Source of the DNA: Sphingomonas sp. AR_OL41
GTDB taxonomy: Bacteria > Pseudomonadota > Alphaproteobacteria > Sphingomonadales > Sphingomonadaceae
Direction of reading: 5' to 3'
DNA: 56,369 nt
Assembly: GCF_029911635.1 (NCBI RefSeq)
Contig: NZ_JARYTI010000030.1
Location: 1-56,369 of the forward strand
The notes under the pieces are model-generated. The model was not told the DNA's origin. It searched no databases and worked only from the letters and a program-made list of their open reading frames with translations. Position numbers and translations under genes: made by a program. Below are positions 54,989-56,369 of the stretch, in pieces; the first letter of the stretch is position 1, and the number at the start of each line of letters is the position of its first letter.

Positions 54989-56170
54989 ATGACGGCAGCG
55001 GAGGAACGCAGGGTGAGCGAGCGGGAAAATTTCGACGATATCCGCGCCGCGGTGCGGCGGCTGTGCGCCGACTTTCCCGGATCCTATTGGCAGGCGCTCG
55101 ACCGCGACCGCATCTACCCGACCGAATTCGTCCAGACGCTGACGCGCGAAGGCTGGCTGTCGGTGTTGATCCCCGAGGAATTTGGCGGCGCCGGCCTCGG
55201 GCTCGGCGCGGCGACCGCGATCCTCGAGGAGATCCACCGTTCGGGCTGCAATGGCGGCGCGTGCCATGCGCAGATGTATGTCATGGGCACTTTGCTCAAG
55301 CATGGCTCGGCGGCGCAGAAGCAGGCCTATCTGCCGCGCATCGCCAGCGGCGAGTTGCGGCTGCAGGCGTTCGGCGTGACCGAGCCGACCTCCGGCACCG
55401 ACACGACGCGCATCCGCACCTTCGCGCGGCGCGACGGCGACGATTATGTCGTGTCGGGGCAGAAGATCTGGATCAGCCGCGCCGAGCATAGCGACCTGAT
55501 GGTGCTGCTGGTGCGCACCACGGCGCGCGAAGACGCCGCGCGCGCGTCCGAGGGCATGAGCGTGCTGCTGGTCGACATGCGCGAGGCGGTCGGCAACGGT
55601 CTGACGATCCGCCCGATCCGCACCATGCTCAACCACGCCACGACCGAATTGTTCTTCGACGATCTGCGCGTCCCCGCCGCCAATCTGATCGGCGAAGAGG
55701 GCAAGGGCTTTCGATACATCCTCGACGGGATGAACGCCGAGCGCATCCTGATCGCCAGCGAATGCATCGGCGACGGCCGCTTCTTCATCGACCGCGCCGC
55801 CGCCTATGCGAAGGACCGCAGCGTGTTCGGCCGCGCGATCGGCGAGAATCAGGGCGTGCAGTTCCCGATCGCGCGCGCTCATGTCCAGCTGTCGGCGGCG
55901 GCCGAGATGGTCGACAAGGCGGCGCGGATGTTCGATGCCGGTACCGCGTGCGGCACCGAGGCCAACATGGCCAAGATGCTGGCGTCAGAGGCGAGCTGGT
56001 ATGCCGCCGACATATGCGTCCAGACGCATGGCGGCTTCGGCTTTGCCGAGGAATATGACATTGAGCGCAAGTTCCGCGAGACGCGGCTCTACCAGGTCGC
56101 GCCGATCTCGACCAATTTGATCCTCAGCCACGTCGCGACGCACGTGCTGGGGTTGCCCAAAAGCTTCTGA
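54989..56170 (+). CDS. acyl-CoA dehydrogenase, second copy
   Basis: A 393-residue enzyme similar to that at 42806. It has FGVTEPTSGTDTTRIRTF, VSGQKIWISRAEHSDL, NAERILIASECIGDGRFF and GGFGFAEEYDIERKFRE. Glu251 takes the position of the base in isovaleryl-type enzymes, while the EGT site reads API. GTG 55013 after GGAGGAACGCAGG may be the real start, removing eight residues. No CoA ligase or enoyl hydratase is next to it. Confidence 0.94.
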   Translation: MTAAEERRVSERENFDDIRAAVRRLCADFPGSYWQALDRDRIYPTEFVQTLTREGWLSVLIPEEFGGAGLGLGAATAILEEIHRSGCNGGACHAQMYVMGTLLKHGSAAQKQAYLPRIASGELRLQAFGVTEPTSGTDTTRIRTFARRDGDDYVVSGQKIWISRAEHSDLMVLLVRTTAREDAARASEGMSVLLVDMREAVGNGLTIRPIRTMLNHATTELFFDDLRVPAANLIGEEGKGFRYILDGMNAERILIASECIGDGRFFIDRAAAYAKDRSVFGRAIGENQGVQFPIARAHVQLSAAAEMVDKAARMFDAGTACGTEANMAKMLASEASWYAADICVQTHGGFGFAEEYDIERKFRETRLYQVAPISTNLILSHVATHVLGLPKSF

Positions 56171-56369
56171 CCGTGTCGCTCACGCCAGCGCGGACGCCGT
56201 CGTTGCGCCCTTGGCCAGCAATCAGACCGATAGTGCAGGGTGGGAAAGCTGGATGCCCCGTGAGGAGGCCGATGGGGCTCATTTCCACCATCTTGCAAAG
56301 CATCGATCAACGCCTGCCTGTCGGCCTTCGAGCGTCCCCGCATGCTCTCGATAATGGTCGCGATCGAGG
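56171..56369. other. right-edge stretch without an assigned gene
   Basis: A minus-strand frame is open from the window edge (SIATIIESMRGRSKADRQAL, then IDALQDGG) and looks somewhat protein-like for 30 residues before becoming Arg/Pro-rich and running antisense into the dehydrogenase. It may be a C-terminal fragment of a gene beyond the edge. Nothing firmer can be said. Confidence 0.25.

Overview
The window reads as a chromosome segment of a GC-rich alphaproteobacterium of the order Sphingomonadales. Supporting signs are a crtY-crtI-crtB carotenoid operon, an Atm1-type exporter very like the Novosphingobium protein, several TonB/OmpV-type outer-membrane genes, many ATGA start/stop overlaps and numerous short palindromic intergenic repeats. 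No rRNA, tRNA, CRISPR array or complete insertion sequence was seen. About 60 genes are called, from both strands, in compact operons.

Layout. 1-7765: a carbohydrate-type uptake locus: partial alpha/beta hydrolase and TonB-dependent receptor, a divergent GntR/FadR-type regulator, then an MFS transporter plus GH31 glycosidase. Matching TGGTCAGnCCA operators lie in front of both outward units. 7958-10854: a TetR regulator, a VAO/BBE-like flavoprotein and a PhlG-like C-C hydrolase, all overlapping by ATGA, behind twin TGAC(A/G)T-type operators; this is a candidate catabolic module for an acylated phenol. 10940-15356: zinc-finger protein, tldD, small membrane protein, DUF5996, arylamine N-acetyltransferase, PPOX-like protein and DUF2007. 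15471-17409: sigma-54 promoter, glnK, amtB and an intrinsic terminator. 17413-23875: YciI protein and, on the minus strand, a six-gene run from recQ to a fatty-acid hydroxylase and a GMC oxidoreductase. 23921-27225: GNAT, atm1 and small membrane or secreted proteins.

27317-31539: crtY-crtI-LOG-crtB, with a nucleotide-sugar-cleaving LOG enzyme inside the carotenoid operon. 31636-36863: secreted protein, GST/TetR pair, a second hydroxylase overlapping a DUF2141 gene, and two tandem MipA/OmpV paralogues. 37098-41211: two Tat-exported ferritin-like proteins, a terminator, then an ATP-grasp ligase fused operonically to a luciferase-like flavin monooxygenase. 41229-43975: GAF protein behind a sigma-54-like sequence, repeats, MaoC hydratase and acyl-CoA dehydrogenase. 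44209-49820: a type I restriction-modification system (hsdR-hsdS-hsdM). 49948-56170: tannase/feruloyl-esterase-like protein, repeats, small proteins, a PhnA/YjdM protein, an SRAP (HMCES/YedK) gene broken by one in-frame TGA, DUF4126 and a second acyl-CoA dehydrogenase.

All functions come from reading motifs and recalled family knowledge; no database search was run. The features most worth following are the TetR/flavoprotein/PhlG-like module, the shared GntR operators, the LOG gene in the crt operon, the ATP-grasp plus LLM pair, the nonsense codon in SRAP and the 84-bp palindromic element found at two places 48 kb apart.
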